From an uncultured Gemmatimonadota bacterium (GTDB lineage Bacteria > Gemmatimonadota > Gemmatimonadetes > Gemmatimonadales > Gemmatimonadaceae), in the NCBI GenBank assembly GCA_946480295.1, contig CAMLIT010000021.1, positions 1 through 44,140 on the forward strand: a stretch of DNA of 44,140 nt, read 5' to 3'. Below are positions 7,708 to 17,059 of this stretch, in pieces. Below the pieces are notes generated by a model. It ran no database searches. It was given only the letters and a program-made list of their open reading frames with translations, and had not been told where the DNA came from. The position numbers were made by a program, and so were the translations under genes. Position 1 is the stretch's first letter. Every line of letters starts with the position of its first letter.

Positions 7708-10700
7708 ATGAAGAGGTTGTTCCGATCAGTCGCCGCGCTCGCCCTGGGCGCTGCGGCGCTCGCGCTCCCGGCGCAGGCGCAGAACGTGGTCACCGTCTCC
7801 GGGCGCGTCACGAGCGACGCGGGCGCGCCCCTCCAGGGGGCCAGCGTCGTGATCCCCTCGCTCAACCTCGGCGGCTACTCCCAGGCCGACGGGCACTACA
7901 CGATCACCATCCCCGCCGCCCGCGCCACCGGCCAGTCGGTGACCCTCTCCGCGCGCCGCATCGGCTTCACCCAGCGCAGCGCGACGATCACCCTCGCCGG
8001 GAACGTGACGCAGGACTTCGTCCTCGCCGCCACGGCCACGCAGCTCGAGGGCATCGTCGTCACCGCCCTCGGCATCGAGAAGGAGAAGAGCCAGCTCGGC
8101 ACCGCGCAGCAGACGGTCAACACCAACGAGCTCAATCGCACCCACGAGCAGTCGGTGGTCAACCAGCTCGCCGGCAAGGTCTCGGGCGTGCAGATCACGC
8201 AGTCCGGCACGCAGGGCGGCTCGTCGAAGATCTCCATCCGCGGGTCCAACTCCGTCACCGGGTCGAACCAGCCGCTGTTCATCCTCGACGGGATCGCCGT
8301 GTAGAACCCGGATCGCGGCGGCGCGTCGAGCAGCTACGGCGCGGCGGGCGACTACGGCTCGGCGATCTCCGACCTGAACCCCGAGGACATCGAGTCGATG
8401 TCGGTGCTGAAGGGGCCGAACGCGGCGGCGCTCTACGGCTCGCGCGCCGCGAACGGCGTCGTGATCATCACGACGAAGAAGGGGCGGGCGACGCAGGGGC
8501 GCATCACGACCGAGGGGACGGCGGGCATGACGTGGGACACCCCGTCCATCCTGCCGACCTACCAGAACCAGTACGGGCAGGGCTCCGGCGGGGAGTTCAT
8601 GTACGTCAACGGCAAGGGCGACGGCGTCTGCGACGGCTGCGACCAGAGCTACGGCCCGAAGCTCGACGGGCGGACGCACGGCTGCACCTTCGTCGCGGGC
8701 ACCACGACGTACGATCAGAGCGCGCCCTGCCTCCAGTTCACGAGCCCGGACGCGGCGTCTCCGTGGATCGCGCACCCGAACAACGTCTCGAGCTTCTTCA
8801 CCACCGGGAAGTCGATGACGAGCAACCTCGCCGTGAGCGGCGGCACCGACCGGGCCAACGCCCGCCTGTCGGTCGGCGCCGACAACGTCGCGGGCTTCAT
8901 CCCGAACAACTTCTTCCAGAAGGTTTCGAGCAGCCTGACGGGGACGCTCCAGGCGAACGATCGCCTGTCCGCGACGGGGACGCTGCAGTACATCGGGAAC
9001 GAGGGGCGGAACCGGCCGGGCGTCGGCTACAACGCCGGCATCCTCGAGCAGTTCATCTGGTTCGGGCGCCAGGTCGACATGAACGCCCTGCGGCAGTACT
9101 ACGACAAGAACGGGAACCAGTACAACTGGAACTACAACTACCACAACAACCCGTTCTGGATGCAGTACGAGAACCCGGAGCGCGACCACCGCGACCGGTA
9201 CATCGGCGTGGTCTCGGCGACCTACAAGCTCGCCGACGGCGTGAACGCCACGCTGCGCTCCGGCTCGGACATCTACCGCAACCACGTCGAGAACGACTGG
9301 GCGCAGGGGAACCTGAACTGGGCCGATCCGTCGTACGCCGGCGCCTTCCGCTTCTACGACGACTACCGCAACGAGAACAACACCGACCTGCTCGTCACGG
9401 CGAACCGGCAGCTCACATCGAAGCTCTCGGCGTCGGCGATGGTCGGCGGCAACCAGCGGCTGGAACGATTCCTCAACACCAGCGTCTCGACCAACGGCAT
9501 CTCGGTGCCGGGGATCTACAACGTCTCCAACGCCGCGATCACGCCGTCGCTCGGCGAGACGATCAACCGACGGCAGGTGAACAGCGCCTACGGCTCGGCG
9601 GCGTTCACGTGGGACGGCTGGTGGACCATCGAGGGCACGGCGCGCAACGACATCTCGTCGACGCTGCCGAAGGGGAACAACTCCTACTTCTACCCCTCCG
9701 GCAACACCTCGCTGGTGCTCACGGACGCGATCCCGGGGTTGAAGAACCGGGTGCTCACCTACGCCAAGCTGCGCGCGTCCATCGCGCAGGTCGGCAACGA
9801 CGCGGATCCGTACCAGCTCGCGACGACGTTCATCGGCCAGTCGACGAAGTTCGGCTCGCTCCCGCGCTACTCCCTGAGCGACAAGATCGCGAACTCGAAC
9901 CTGAAGCCGGAGATCACGCGGTCGAGCGAGGGCGGCCTCGAGCTCGGGTTCTTCGGCGAGCGCGCGAGCCTCGACCTGACCTACTACTCGAAGGCGACGT
10001 CGAACCAGATCATCCCGCTCACCGTGTCGAACGCCTCCGGCTTCAGCCAGACGGTGGTGAACGCGGGCCTCGTCACGAACAAGGGCGTGGAGGCGTTCCT
10101 GACGGCGGTGCCGTTGCGCTTCCGCGACGCGGAGTGGACGTCGACGTTCAACTTCTCGCTCAACCGCAGCCACGTCGTGTCGCTCGCGCAGGGGCTGACG
10201 ACGTACGTGCTCGGCGGCACGTGGAACCTGAACGTCGAGGCGCGCGCCGGCGACAAGTACGGCACGCTCTTCGGCGCGCCGCTGCTGCGCGACAGCACGA
10301 CGCACAAGCTCATCACGCGGAACGGGCTGCCGCTCGCCGGGCCGCGGCAGGTGGTCGGCCATGTGGAGCCCGACTGGATCGGCGGCTGGACGAACACGGT
10401 CAAGTACAAGGATTTCACGCTGAGCGGGCTCGTCGACATGCACGTCGGCGGTCAGGTCTTCAGCGTGAGCAACATGTTCGGCGTGAACGCCGGCGTGTTC
10501 GCCGAGTCGATGAAGGGGCGCGAGGTCGACTGGGACAAGCCGGGCGTGGTGGTGCAGGGGCTCGACCTGGCGACCTGCGCGTCGTCGGCGGCGGGGCTGA
10601 AGGGCAACTGCCAGGGCGGCCAGCCGAACACGCGGAACCGCACCGCCGAGGACTACTGGCAGAGCCTCTTCCAGATCCACGAGCCGTTCATCTACCGCAA

Positions 10701-10938
10701 CACCTGGTTCAAGCTCCGCGAGCTGCGGCTCGGCTGGGACGTGCCGGCGCGCTACACACACCGCATGTACGCGCAGTCGATCAACGTCGGCGTCGTGGGC
10801 CGGAACCTCTGGACGAAGAAGAACGTGCCGAACATCGATCCCGAGTTCACGTACGACAACGGCAACGTCCAGGGCCTGGAGTTCGCGCCCGTGCCGAATC
10901 CGCGCAGCATCGGGTTCAACGTTCGCGTGACGCCGTAA
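7708..10938 (+). pseudogene. SusC/RagA-type TonB-dependent receptor with in-frame TAG
   Basis: An outer-membrane active importer of 1077 codons in one frame, normal length for SusC. The start has GGAGG (7699-7703) 4 nt upstream. Residues 1-24 are a signal peptide (ALPAQAQ). Residues about 28-105 are a carboxypeptidase-regulatory-like domain (VSGRVTSDAGAPLQGASV). The plug begins near 115 with SusC hallmarks LAGKVSGVQI, SIRGSNSV and PLFILDGIAV. Codon 199 (8302-8304) is TAG, after which the same frame resumes as NPDRGG, then [25 protein letters not shown] and a complete barrel. No other lesion is seen. It may be a recent nonsense mutation, an assembly error or suppressed readthrough; restart at 8398 would lose the export signal and half the plug. 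It lies 23 nt before susD. Confidence 0.9.
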
Positions 10939-10961
10939 CCCACGACCCGGAGACAATCATC

Positions 10962-12530
10962 ATGCGGATCAATCTCGGACCGGTTGTCGCGGGTCTCGTC
11001 GCGGTCGGTGTCGCGGCGTGCAACAGCGACAGCATCACGAAGGTCAACACGAACCCGAACAACCCGACGGATGCGCCGGCGGGGGCGGTGTTCACGCAGG
11101 CTGTGTCGGCGGCGGTCGGGCGGTTCATGGGCTCGACATACAACCTCCGCGGGACGGCGCTGGTGATCCAGCACTTCGCAGAAGTGCAGTACCCCGACGA
11201 GGACCAGTACAAGCGCATCGACGCGAACTCGACGCAGGGCTACTTCACGGGGCCGTACGTCTCCGACCTCGAGGACTTGCGGCAGGTGGCGAACAAGGGG
11301 CTGACGAAGAAGTGGCCGGGGATCTACGCGCCCGCGCTCGTCATGCAGACGTGGGACTTCGGCTACATCACCGACACGTACGGCGACGTGCCGTACTCGC
11401 AGGCGCTGCGCGGCGACTCGACCGGCGGGAGCCTGACGCCGGCGTACGACGCCCAGAAGGACATCTACACCGGCTTCTTCACGACGCTGGGCAAGGCGGT
11501 CGCCGACCTGGCCGCCGACGCGGGCACGAACAACCCGACGCTGGCCAACGCCGATCCGATCTACGGCGGCGACGAGGCGGCCTGGCAGCGGTTCGCGAAC
11601 TCGCTCCGCCTCCGCTACGCGATGCGGCTCGTGAACGTGGACCCGGCGACCACCGCCGCGCAGCTCCAGGAGGCGCTGAAGGCGCCCGGCGGCGTGTTCG
11701 AGTCGAACGCGGACAACGCCGTGCTGAAGTGGCCGGGCGACGGCATCTTCGACAACCCGTGGGCCGGCGGCCTGAAGGGGCGCGACGACTTCCGGATGTC
11801 GCAGACGCTGATGAACCTGATGACGCCGTACGGCGACCCTCGCGTGCCGATGTTCGCGATGCAGACGGTGGACTTCACCAAGGGCGTCTCCGGCGCCGTG
11901 CCCTACGCGGGAATGCCGAACGGCCTCGCCCAGAGCGACGCGGGGAAGTACTTCAACAACTCCTCGCGACCCGGCGCGATGTTCTACCCGGGCGCCACGG
12001 CGTACGGCTTCTTCGGCGGGAACGGGGCCAAGCTGCCGACGTACATCCTCACGTACGCCGAGGTGCAGTTCATCCTCGCCGAGGCGGCGGAGCGCGGGAT
12101 CGGCGGGGTGGCCGGCACGGCGAAGGCGCACTACGACTCCGCGGTCACGGCGTCGATCCAGCAGTGGTCGTCGGCGAGCGGGGTGGCGGTGACCGACGCG
12201 CAGATCGCGACCTTCCTGGGCCAGACGGGGATCGCCTACGTCGGCGGCACGGACGGCCTGAAGCAGATCGCGAGACAGAAGTACATCGCGCTCCTCACGG
12301 ATGGCGGCAACGCCTGGGCGGAGTGGCGGCGTACCTGCATCCCGAACACGATCGCGGCGGGTCCGGCCGCCGTCGTCAACTTCGTCCCGCGGCGCTTCTA
12401 CTATCCGCCGGCCGAGGCATCGGCGAACGCGGAGAACCTGAACGCGGCGATCGCGCGCCAGGGCGCCGACGATTTCGGCACGCGGGTGTACTGGGACACG
12501 AAGCCATCGGCCGCGCCGACGTGCCAGTAG
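10962..12530 (+). CDS. SusD/RagB-family nutrient-binding outer-membrane lipoprotein
   Basis: 522 residues, with GGAG (10949-10952) 9 nt before the ATG. The lipoprotein signal ends at Cys20 (VGVAAC). The N-terminus NTNPNNPTDAPAGAVFTQAV and the C-terminal half (YILTYAEVQFILAEAAERG, then IARQKYIALLTDGGNAWAEWRRT) are characteristic of the SusD-like subfamily that captures ligand at the cell surface and docks on its SusC. The gene lies 23 nt after susC and is intact, so if SusC is truly broken this lipoprotein has lost its partner. The ligand cannot be read from the sequence; the neighbouring proline peptidases suggest peptides or glycopeptides. A strong hairpin follows. Confidence 0.93.
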   Translation: MRINLGPVVAGLVAVGVAACNSDSITKVNTNPNNPTDAPAGAVFTQAVSAAVGRFMGSTYNLRGTALVIQHFAEVQYPDEDQYKRIDANSTQGYFTGPYVSDLEDLRQVANKGLTKKWPGIYAPALVMQTWDFGYITDTYGDVPYSQALRGDSTGGSLTPAYDAQKDIYTGFFTTLGKAVADLAADAGTNNPTLANADPIYGGDEAAWQRFANSLRLRYAMRLVNVDPATTAAQLQEALKAPGGVFESNADNAVLKWPGDGIFDNPWAGGLKGRDDFRMSQTLMNLMTPYGDPRVPMFAMQTVDFTKGVSGAVPYAGMPNGLAQSDAGKYFNNSSRPGAMFYPGATAYGFFGGNGAKLPTYILTYAEVQFILAEAAERGIGGVAGTAKAHYDSAVTASIQQWSSASGVAVTDAQIATFLGQTGIAYVGGTDGLKQIARQKYIALLTDGGNAWAEWRRTCIPNTIAAGPAAVVNFVPRRFYYPPAEASANAENLNAAIARQGADDFGTRVYWDTKPSAAPTCQ

Positions 12531-12590
12531 GGCAGTTCCGACAAGGGCAGTGGCTGGTGGGTCAGTGAGCTGGTGAGGAGTGAGGGGAGT

Positions 12591-12625
12591 GCGCCGGGGT
12601 GCCCGTGTGACGGGTGCCCCGGCGT
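12591..12625 (+). terminator. Hairpin downstream of susCD
   Basis: Arms 12592-12605 and 12611-12624 pair over 14 bp (12 Watson-Crick, two G-T) around a 5-nt loop, with a further G-T at 12591/12625. It starts 61 nt after the susD stop and precedes the peptidase gene. There is no long T-tract, though TAGTTT follows. Confidence 0.65.
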
Positions 12626-12664
12626 GATAGTTTCCGTCCATCCACCACACGGAACCGACACGTC

Positions 12665-14926
12665 ATGCGACGTCGCTTCTTCCCTCTCTCGTTCGGCGCG
12701 GCCCTCGCGCTGCTGCTCGCGACGGCGGCGACGGCGGCGGCGCAGCTTCCCGCCCCCGTCGACTCCATGCTGCACCGGCTCTTCGCCAGCCGGACGTTCG
12801 TCGGCGAGCGCTTCGGGCCGGCACGCTGGCTCGACGGCGGGGACAGCTACACGACCGTGGAGCCGTCGCGCGAGACGCCGGGCGGCGAGGACATCGTCGA
12901 ATACGACGCGGCGACCGGGCGGCGCACCATCGAGGTCGCGGCGCGGCAGCTCCAGCCCGCGGGCGCCGCGGCGCCGCTGGCGATCGATGATTACCACTGG
13001 TCCGCCGACGGGAAGAAGCTGCTCGTCTTCACCAACTCGCGGCGCGTCTGGCGGCAGAACACGCGCGGCGACTACTGGGTGCTCGATCTCGCGAGCGGTC
13101 GCCTGACGAAGCTCGGCGGCGACGCGCCCGCGTCGTCGCTCATGTTCGCCAAGTTCTCCCCCGACGGTGGTCGCGTGGCGTACGTGCGCGCCGGCGACAT
13201 CTACGTCGAGCGGCTGGACGACGCCCGGATCACGCGGCTGACGCACGACGCCTCGCACACCCTCGTCAACGGCATGACCGACTGGGTGTACGAGGAGGAG
13301 TTCGACCTGCGCGACGCCTTCCGCTGGGCGCCCGACGGGCGCGCGATCGCCTTCTGGCAGTTCGACATGTCGGGGATCCGCGACTTCCTGCTCATCGACG
13401 ACACGGACTCGCTCTATCCCTTCACGAAGCCGGTGCAGTACCCGAAGGCGGGAACGACGAACTCCGCGGTGCGCATCGGCGTCGTGCCGGCGAGCGGCGG
13501 CGCGGTGACGTGGGTGCAGGTCGAGGGCGATCCGCGGCAGCACTACATCCCGCGCATGGAGTGGGTGGACGCGCGCACGCTCGTCCTCCAGCGCATGAAC
13601 CGGGCGCAGAACCGCGACGACGTGATGCTCGTGGACGCGGCGTCGGGTCGCGCGCGCACCATGTTCACCGACCGCGACAGCGCGTGGGTGGACGTGATGG
13701 ACTCGTTCCAGTGGCTGAACGGCGGGAAGGATCTCCTGTGGCTCAGCGAGCGCGATGGCTGGCGCCACGCGTACGCCGTCTCGCGCGACGGCGGCGTGCG
13801 GCTCCTCACGCCCGGCGCGTACGACGTCATGAGCATCGAGGCGGTGGACGAGCCGGGCGGCTGGCTCTACATCGCGGCGTCGCCGGAGAACGCGACGCAG
13901 AAGTATCTCTACCGCGTCTCCCTGCGCGCGCCCGGCCCGCCGCAGCGCGTGACGTCGGCCGCCGACGAGGGCTGGAACGACTACGACCTGTCGCCAAACG
14001 CGCGGTGGGCGTTCCACGGCCATTCGCGCTTCGACGTGCCGCCCACGATCGACCTCGTCTCCCTGCCGCGCGACGTCGCCGTGCGCGCGCTGGCGCACGA
14101 CGACGCCCTGCGCGCCGCCGCCGCGCCGCTGCTCCATCCGCCGGTCGAGTTCTTCCGCGTGACGCTCCCCGACAGCGCGACGCTCGACGGCTGGATGCTC
14201 CGCCCGCGCGACTTCGATCCGGCGAGGAAGTACCCGATCCTCGTGCAGGTCTACGGCGAGCCGGCCGGCCAGACGGTGCTCGACCGCTGGGGCGGCGTGG
14301 GGATGCTCTGGCACCGCATGCTGGCCGACCAGGGCTACGTGGTCCTCAGCGTCGACAACCGCGGCACGCCGGCGCCGAAGGGGCGCGCGTGGCGCAAGGT
14401 GGTCTACGGCTCCGTCGGCCCGCTGTCGAGCCAGGAGCAGGCGGACGCCGTGCGCGTGCTCACGCGCACGCGCCCGTATCTCGATTCGACGCGCGTGGCG
14501 ATCTGGGGGTGGAGCGGCGGCGGCTCGAACACGCTCAACGCGATGTTCCGCCACCCCGACGTGTTCGACGTGGGGATGGCGGTGGCGCCGGTCGCCGACC
14601 AGCGCCTCTACGACACCATCTATCAGGAACGCTACATGGGGCTGCCGCAGGAGAACCCGGACGGGTATCGCCGCGGATCGCCGATCAACTTCGCCGAGGG
14701 GCTGCGCGGGAAGCTCCTCATCGTCCACGGGTCGGGCGACGACAACGTGCACTACCAGGGGACGGAGCGGCTCGTGAACCGGCTCGTCGCGCTCGACAAG
14801 CAATTCGACCTGATGGTCTACCCGAACCGCACGCACTGCATCTGCGAGGGGGCGGGGACGACGCTGCACATCTATTCGTTGCTCACGCGCTATCTGCTGA
14901 CCAACCTGCCGGCGGGAGGCCGCTGA
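12665..14926 (+). CDS. Secreted dipeptidyl peptidase IV (S9 family)
   Basis: 753 residues with a signal peptide (ATAATAAAQ). It would release X-Pro (and X-Ala or X-hydroxyPro) dipeptides from peptide N-termini in the periplasm. The N-terminal propeller carries the double-Glu recognition motif DWVYEEEF (Glu210-Glu212), which binds the free amino terminus. The alpha/beta-hydrolase domain has Ser617 in GWSGGG, Asp692 in HGSGDDNVH and His724 in NRTH. The Asp-to-His spacing of 32 equals that of human DPP4. The usual Tyr in GWSYGG is Gly here. The ATG at 12665 is preferred over an upstream in-frame ATG because it begins the signal peptide. It is 1 nt from the M24 peptidase gene, so the two are coupled. 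Confidence 0.92.
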   Translation: MRRRFFPLSFGAALALLLATAATAAAQLPAPVDSMLHRLFASRTFVGERFGPARWLDGGDSYTTVEPSRETPGGEDIVEYDAATGRRTIEVAARQLQPAGAAAPLAIDDYHWSADGKKLLVFTNSRRVWRQNTRGDYWVLDLASGRLTKLGGDAPASSLMFAKFSPDGGRVAYVRAGDIYVERLDDARITRLTHDASHTLVNGMTDWVYEEEFDLRDAFRWAPDGRAIAFWQFDMSGIRDFLLIDDTDSLYPFTKPVQYPKAGTTNSAVRIGVVPASGGAVTWVQVEGDPRQHYIPRMEWVDARTLVLQRMNRAQNRDDVMLVDAASGRARTMFTDRDSAWVDVMDSFQWLNGGKDLLWLSERDGWRHAYAVSRDGGVRLLTPGAYDVMSIEAVDEPGGWLYIAASPENATQKYLYRVSLRAPGPPQRVTSAADEGWNDYDLSPNARWAFHGHSRFDVPPTIDLVSLPRDVAVRALAHDDALRAAAAPLLHPPVEFFRVTLPDSATLDGWMLRPRDFDPARKYPILVQVYGEPAGQTVLDRWGGVGMLWHRMLADQGYVVLSVDNRGTPAPKGRAWRKVVYGSVGPLSSQEQADAVRVLTRTRPYLDSTRVAIWGWSGGGSNTLNAMFRHPDVFDVGMAVAPVADQRLYDTIYQERYMGLPQENPDGYRRGSPINFAEGLRGKLLIVHGSGDDNVHYQGTERLVNRLVALDKQFDLMVYPNRTHCICEGAGTTLHIYSLLTRYLLTNLPAGGR

Positions 14927-14927
14927 C

Positions 14928-16112
14928 ATGCTCGACGCGCAACGCCTCGCCGCCATCCAGCAGGTCATGGCCGACCTGGCCGAACCCGTGGACGGCTGGC
15001 TGCTGTTCGACTTTCGCGCGATGAACCCGATCATGGCCGCCGTCGCCGGCGCCGAGATCGTCGGCTCGCGACGCCAGTACCTGTTCATCCCCCGCGCGGG
15101 CGCGCCGACGGCGGTGATCCACGCGATCGACGCGGAGCTGTGGCGCGACTGGCCGTCGCGCTGGCCGAAGCGCGTCTGGGTGCAGCGGGACCGGCTCGCC
15201 GAGGAGCTGGCGCCGCTGGTGCGCGGACGCACGATCGCGATGGAGTACTCGCCAGGGGGCGCGGTCCCGTACGGCGACTACGTCCCCGCGGGCACGATGG
15301 ACTTCGTGCGCCAGCAGGGCGCTTCGGTGGTCTCGTCGGCGGAGCTGGTGACGCGCTGCTGCTCGGCGTGGAGCGAGGCGGACCTGCGCAGCCATCTGCG
15401 CGCCGCCGAGCAGGTGGCGGCGATCGCGCGCGAGGCGCTGGCGATGGCGGGGACGCGCGCGCGCGACGACCGGCCGATCACGGAGTTCGAGCTGATGCGC
15501 TGGGTGCTCGAGTCGTTCGACCGCGCGGGGCTCGTGACGGACTCGAATCCCAGCGTGTCGTTCGGCGCGAACGCGGCGCGCATCCACTACGAGCCGACGG
15601 CCGAGGCGTCTGCGGAGATCGTCGGCGGGCGGCTCCTCCTGCTGGACCTCTGGGCGAAGGAGCCGGACGGCATCTACGCCGACCAGACGTGGATGGCGGC
15701 GATCGGGACGCCGAGCGAGCGCGCGCGGGAGCTGTGGCGGGTGGTCGCCGGCGCGCGCGACGCGGCGATCACGCTCCTCGACGAGCGGCTGCGCGCCCAC
15801 GAGCCGGTGTACGGGGCGGAAGCGGACGCGGCGTCGCGGGAGGTGATCGTCGGGGCGGGGTACGGCGACCGGATCGCGTGCCGGACGGGGCACTCGATCG
15901 ACCGCGTGGGGCTGCACGGGTACGGGCCGACGCTGGACGACACGGAGAGCTACGACCGGCGGCGGATCGTGCCGGGGGTGGGGTTCTCGATCGAGCCGGG
16001 GATCTACATCCCGGGGGAGATCGGGATCCGAACGGAAGTGAACGCGCACGCGCGGGCGGACGGGCTGGACGTGACGCCGCGGGAGTATCAGAGGGAGCTG
16101 CTGGTGGTGTGA
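14928..16112 (+). CDS. M24-family Xaa-Pro peptidase (prolidase/aminopeptidase P-like)
   Basis: 394 residues, cytoplasmic (no signal). GGGAGG lies about 8 nt before the ATG, which comes 1 nt after the upstream stop. The N-terminal creatinase-like domain (about 1-150) precedes a pita-bread domain whose five dinuclear metal ligands are all present: Asp240 (LLDLWAK), Asp252 (YADQTW), His322 (TGHSID), Glu356 (SIEPG) and Glu370 (RTEVN). Such enzymes cleave X-Pro bonds in dipeptides or at peptide N-termini. Following DPP IV and preceding the hydroxyproline operon, it probably hydrolyses imported X-Pro/X-Hyp dipeptides. A heptamer repeat begins 2 nt after its stop. Confidence 0.9.
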   Translation: MLDAQRLAAIQQVMADLAEPVDGWLLFDFRAMNPIMAAVAGAEIVGSRRQYLFIPRAGAPTAVIHAIDAELWRDWPSRWPKRVWVQRDRLAEELAPLVRGRTIAMEYSPGGAVPYGDYVPAGTMDFVRQQGASVVSSAELVTRCCSAWSEADLRSHLRAAEQVAAIAREALAMAGTRARDDRPITEFELMRWVLESFDRAGLVTDSNPSVSFGANAARIHYEPTAEASAEIVGGRLLLLDLWAKEPDGIYADQTWMAAIGTPSERARELWRVVAGARDAAITLLDERLRAHEPVYGAEADAASREVIVGAGYGDRIACRTGHSIDRVGLHGYGPTLDDTESYDRRRIVPGVGFSIEPGIYIPGEIGIRTEVNAHARADGLDVTPREYQRELLVV

Positions 16113-16113
16113 T

Positions 16114-16176
16114 GCGGGAGGCGGGAGGCGGGAGGCGGGAGGCGGGAGGCGGGGCTACGAGGGACGAGGGACGAGG
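16114..16176 (+). repeat. Heptamer array GCGGGAG x5 then GAGGGAC x2
   Basis: GCGGGAG is repeated five times at 16114-16148 with a degenerate sixth unit to 16154, then GAGGGAC twice at 16159-16172 and a partial GAGG. The array starts 2 nt after the M24 stop. Regular GGG runs with 4-nt spacers also fit a G-quadruplex pattern. Confidence 0.85.
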
Positions 16177-16201
16177 CCTGCGGAGTGGGGAACTCTCCTA
16201 C

Positions 16202-16240
16202 TTGCCGCGATCCCTGGCGGGGTGGATATTGTATCCAATA
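16202..16240 (+). promoter_or_regulatory. Promoter and GntR/FCD operator of the hydroxyproline operon
   Basis: TTGCCG (16202-16207) and TATTGT (16227-16232), 19 bp apart, form a promoter candidate in an AT-rich island. A perfect 15-bp palindrome TGGATATTGTATCCA (16223-16237) covers the -10, and a second overlapping dyad TATTG-N4-CAATA spans 16227-16240. FCD-subfamily GntR proteins bind short palindromes of this kind, and the first gene of the operon encodes one, so autoregulation is likely. Confidence 0.6.
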
Positions 16241-16279
16241 ACGGCCTCCCGGGCTCCTTCCCCTCCCGTCCCCCCGCGC

Positions 16280-17059
16280 ATGCCTCCCCGCACCGCCGCC
16301 TCCACCCCCGCTCGCGCCGACGGCCTCGCCGCGCTCGCCGTGGCCGGGACCGAGCAGGTGCCGGGCGGGCCGATGCCGCGACGCACCGTCGCGAGCATGA
16401 CTCTCGAGGCCATGCGCGAGCGCATCCTGCACGGCGTCTACCCGGAGGGCGAGCCGCTGCGCCAGGATGCCATCGCCGAGGCGCTCGGCGTCAGCCGCAT
16501 CCCCATCCGCGAGGCGCTGCGGCAGCTCGAGGCGGAGGGGCTCGTCACCTTCTCCCCGCATCGCGGCGCGGTCGTCTCCTCCCTCTCGCTCGAGGACATC
16601 GACGAGGTGTTCTCGCTGCGCGCCGAGATCGAGCCCGACCTGCTCCGCCGCGCCCTGCCGAAGCTCGCCCCCGCCGACCTCGCCCGCGCCGAGGCCATCC
16701 TCGACGGCTACGACCGGGCGCTCGACTCGGCGGACGTCGGCAACTGGGGGGAGCTGAACTGGCAGTTCCACTCGACGCTCTATTCCGCCGCCGAGCGTCC
16801 GATCACCCTGGGGATCGCCCAGCGCCTGCACCAGCAGGCCGACCGGTATCTTCGAATGCAGCTCGCGCTCACCCACGGCCAGAGCCGCGCGGTGAAGGAG
16901 CATCGGGCGATCCTCGCCGCCGTCCGGCGGCACGACGCGCCCCGGGCCATCCAGCTGCTCGAGCAGCACATCACCGGCGCCGGCCGGCAGCTCGTCGACT
17001 TCCTCCGCGACCACCGGGCCGGAGTGACCGCCATACACAGGACCAAGAACCGCACATGA
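16280..17059 (+). CDS. GntR-family (FCD) transcriptional regulator
   Basis: 259 residues. The winged helix-turn-helix lies at about 35-105 with LRQDAIAEALGVSRIPIREALRQLEAEGLV as the GntR signature and FSPHRGAVV as wing. The FCD effector domain at about 110-235 keeps metal-binding histidines in WQFHSTLY, KEHRAIL and LEQHI. Its effector is probably an intermediate of hydroxyproline catabolism. The ATG at 16280 lies about 40 nt from the promoter palindrome and has no clear ribosome site; the ATG at 16373 (MPRRTVASM) is the alternative, nearer the conserved domain. It overlaps the next gene by ATGA. Confidence 0.88.
   Translation: MPPRTAASTPARADGLAALAVAGTEQVPGGPMPRRTVASMTLEAMRERILHGVYPEGEPLRQDAIAEALGVSRIPIREALRQLEAEGLVTFSPHRGAVVSSLSLEDIDEVFSLRAEIEPDLLRRALPKLAPADLARAEAILDGYDRALDSADVGNWGELNWQFHSTLYSAAERPITLGIAQRLHQQADRYLRMQLALTHGQSRAVKEHRAILAAVRRHDAPRAIQLLEQHITGAGRQLVDFLRDHRAGVTAIHRTKNRT

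Noticed and set aside
8290..8400. Frameshift as the cause of the susC interruption
   Set aside because: The frame is the same before and after the TAG and motifs continue without shift, so it is a substitution-type stop.
7461..10961. Upstream extension of the susD frame through the whole susC gene (1689-residue frame)
   Set aside because: The susC frame carries all family motifs; only the part from 10962, with a ribosome site and lipobox, is a real protein.
16114..16176. CRISPR array
   Set aside because: The units are 7 nt with no spacers and no cas genes nearby; this is a simple tandem repeat.
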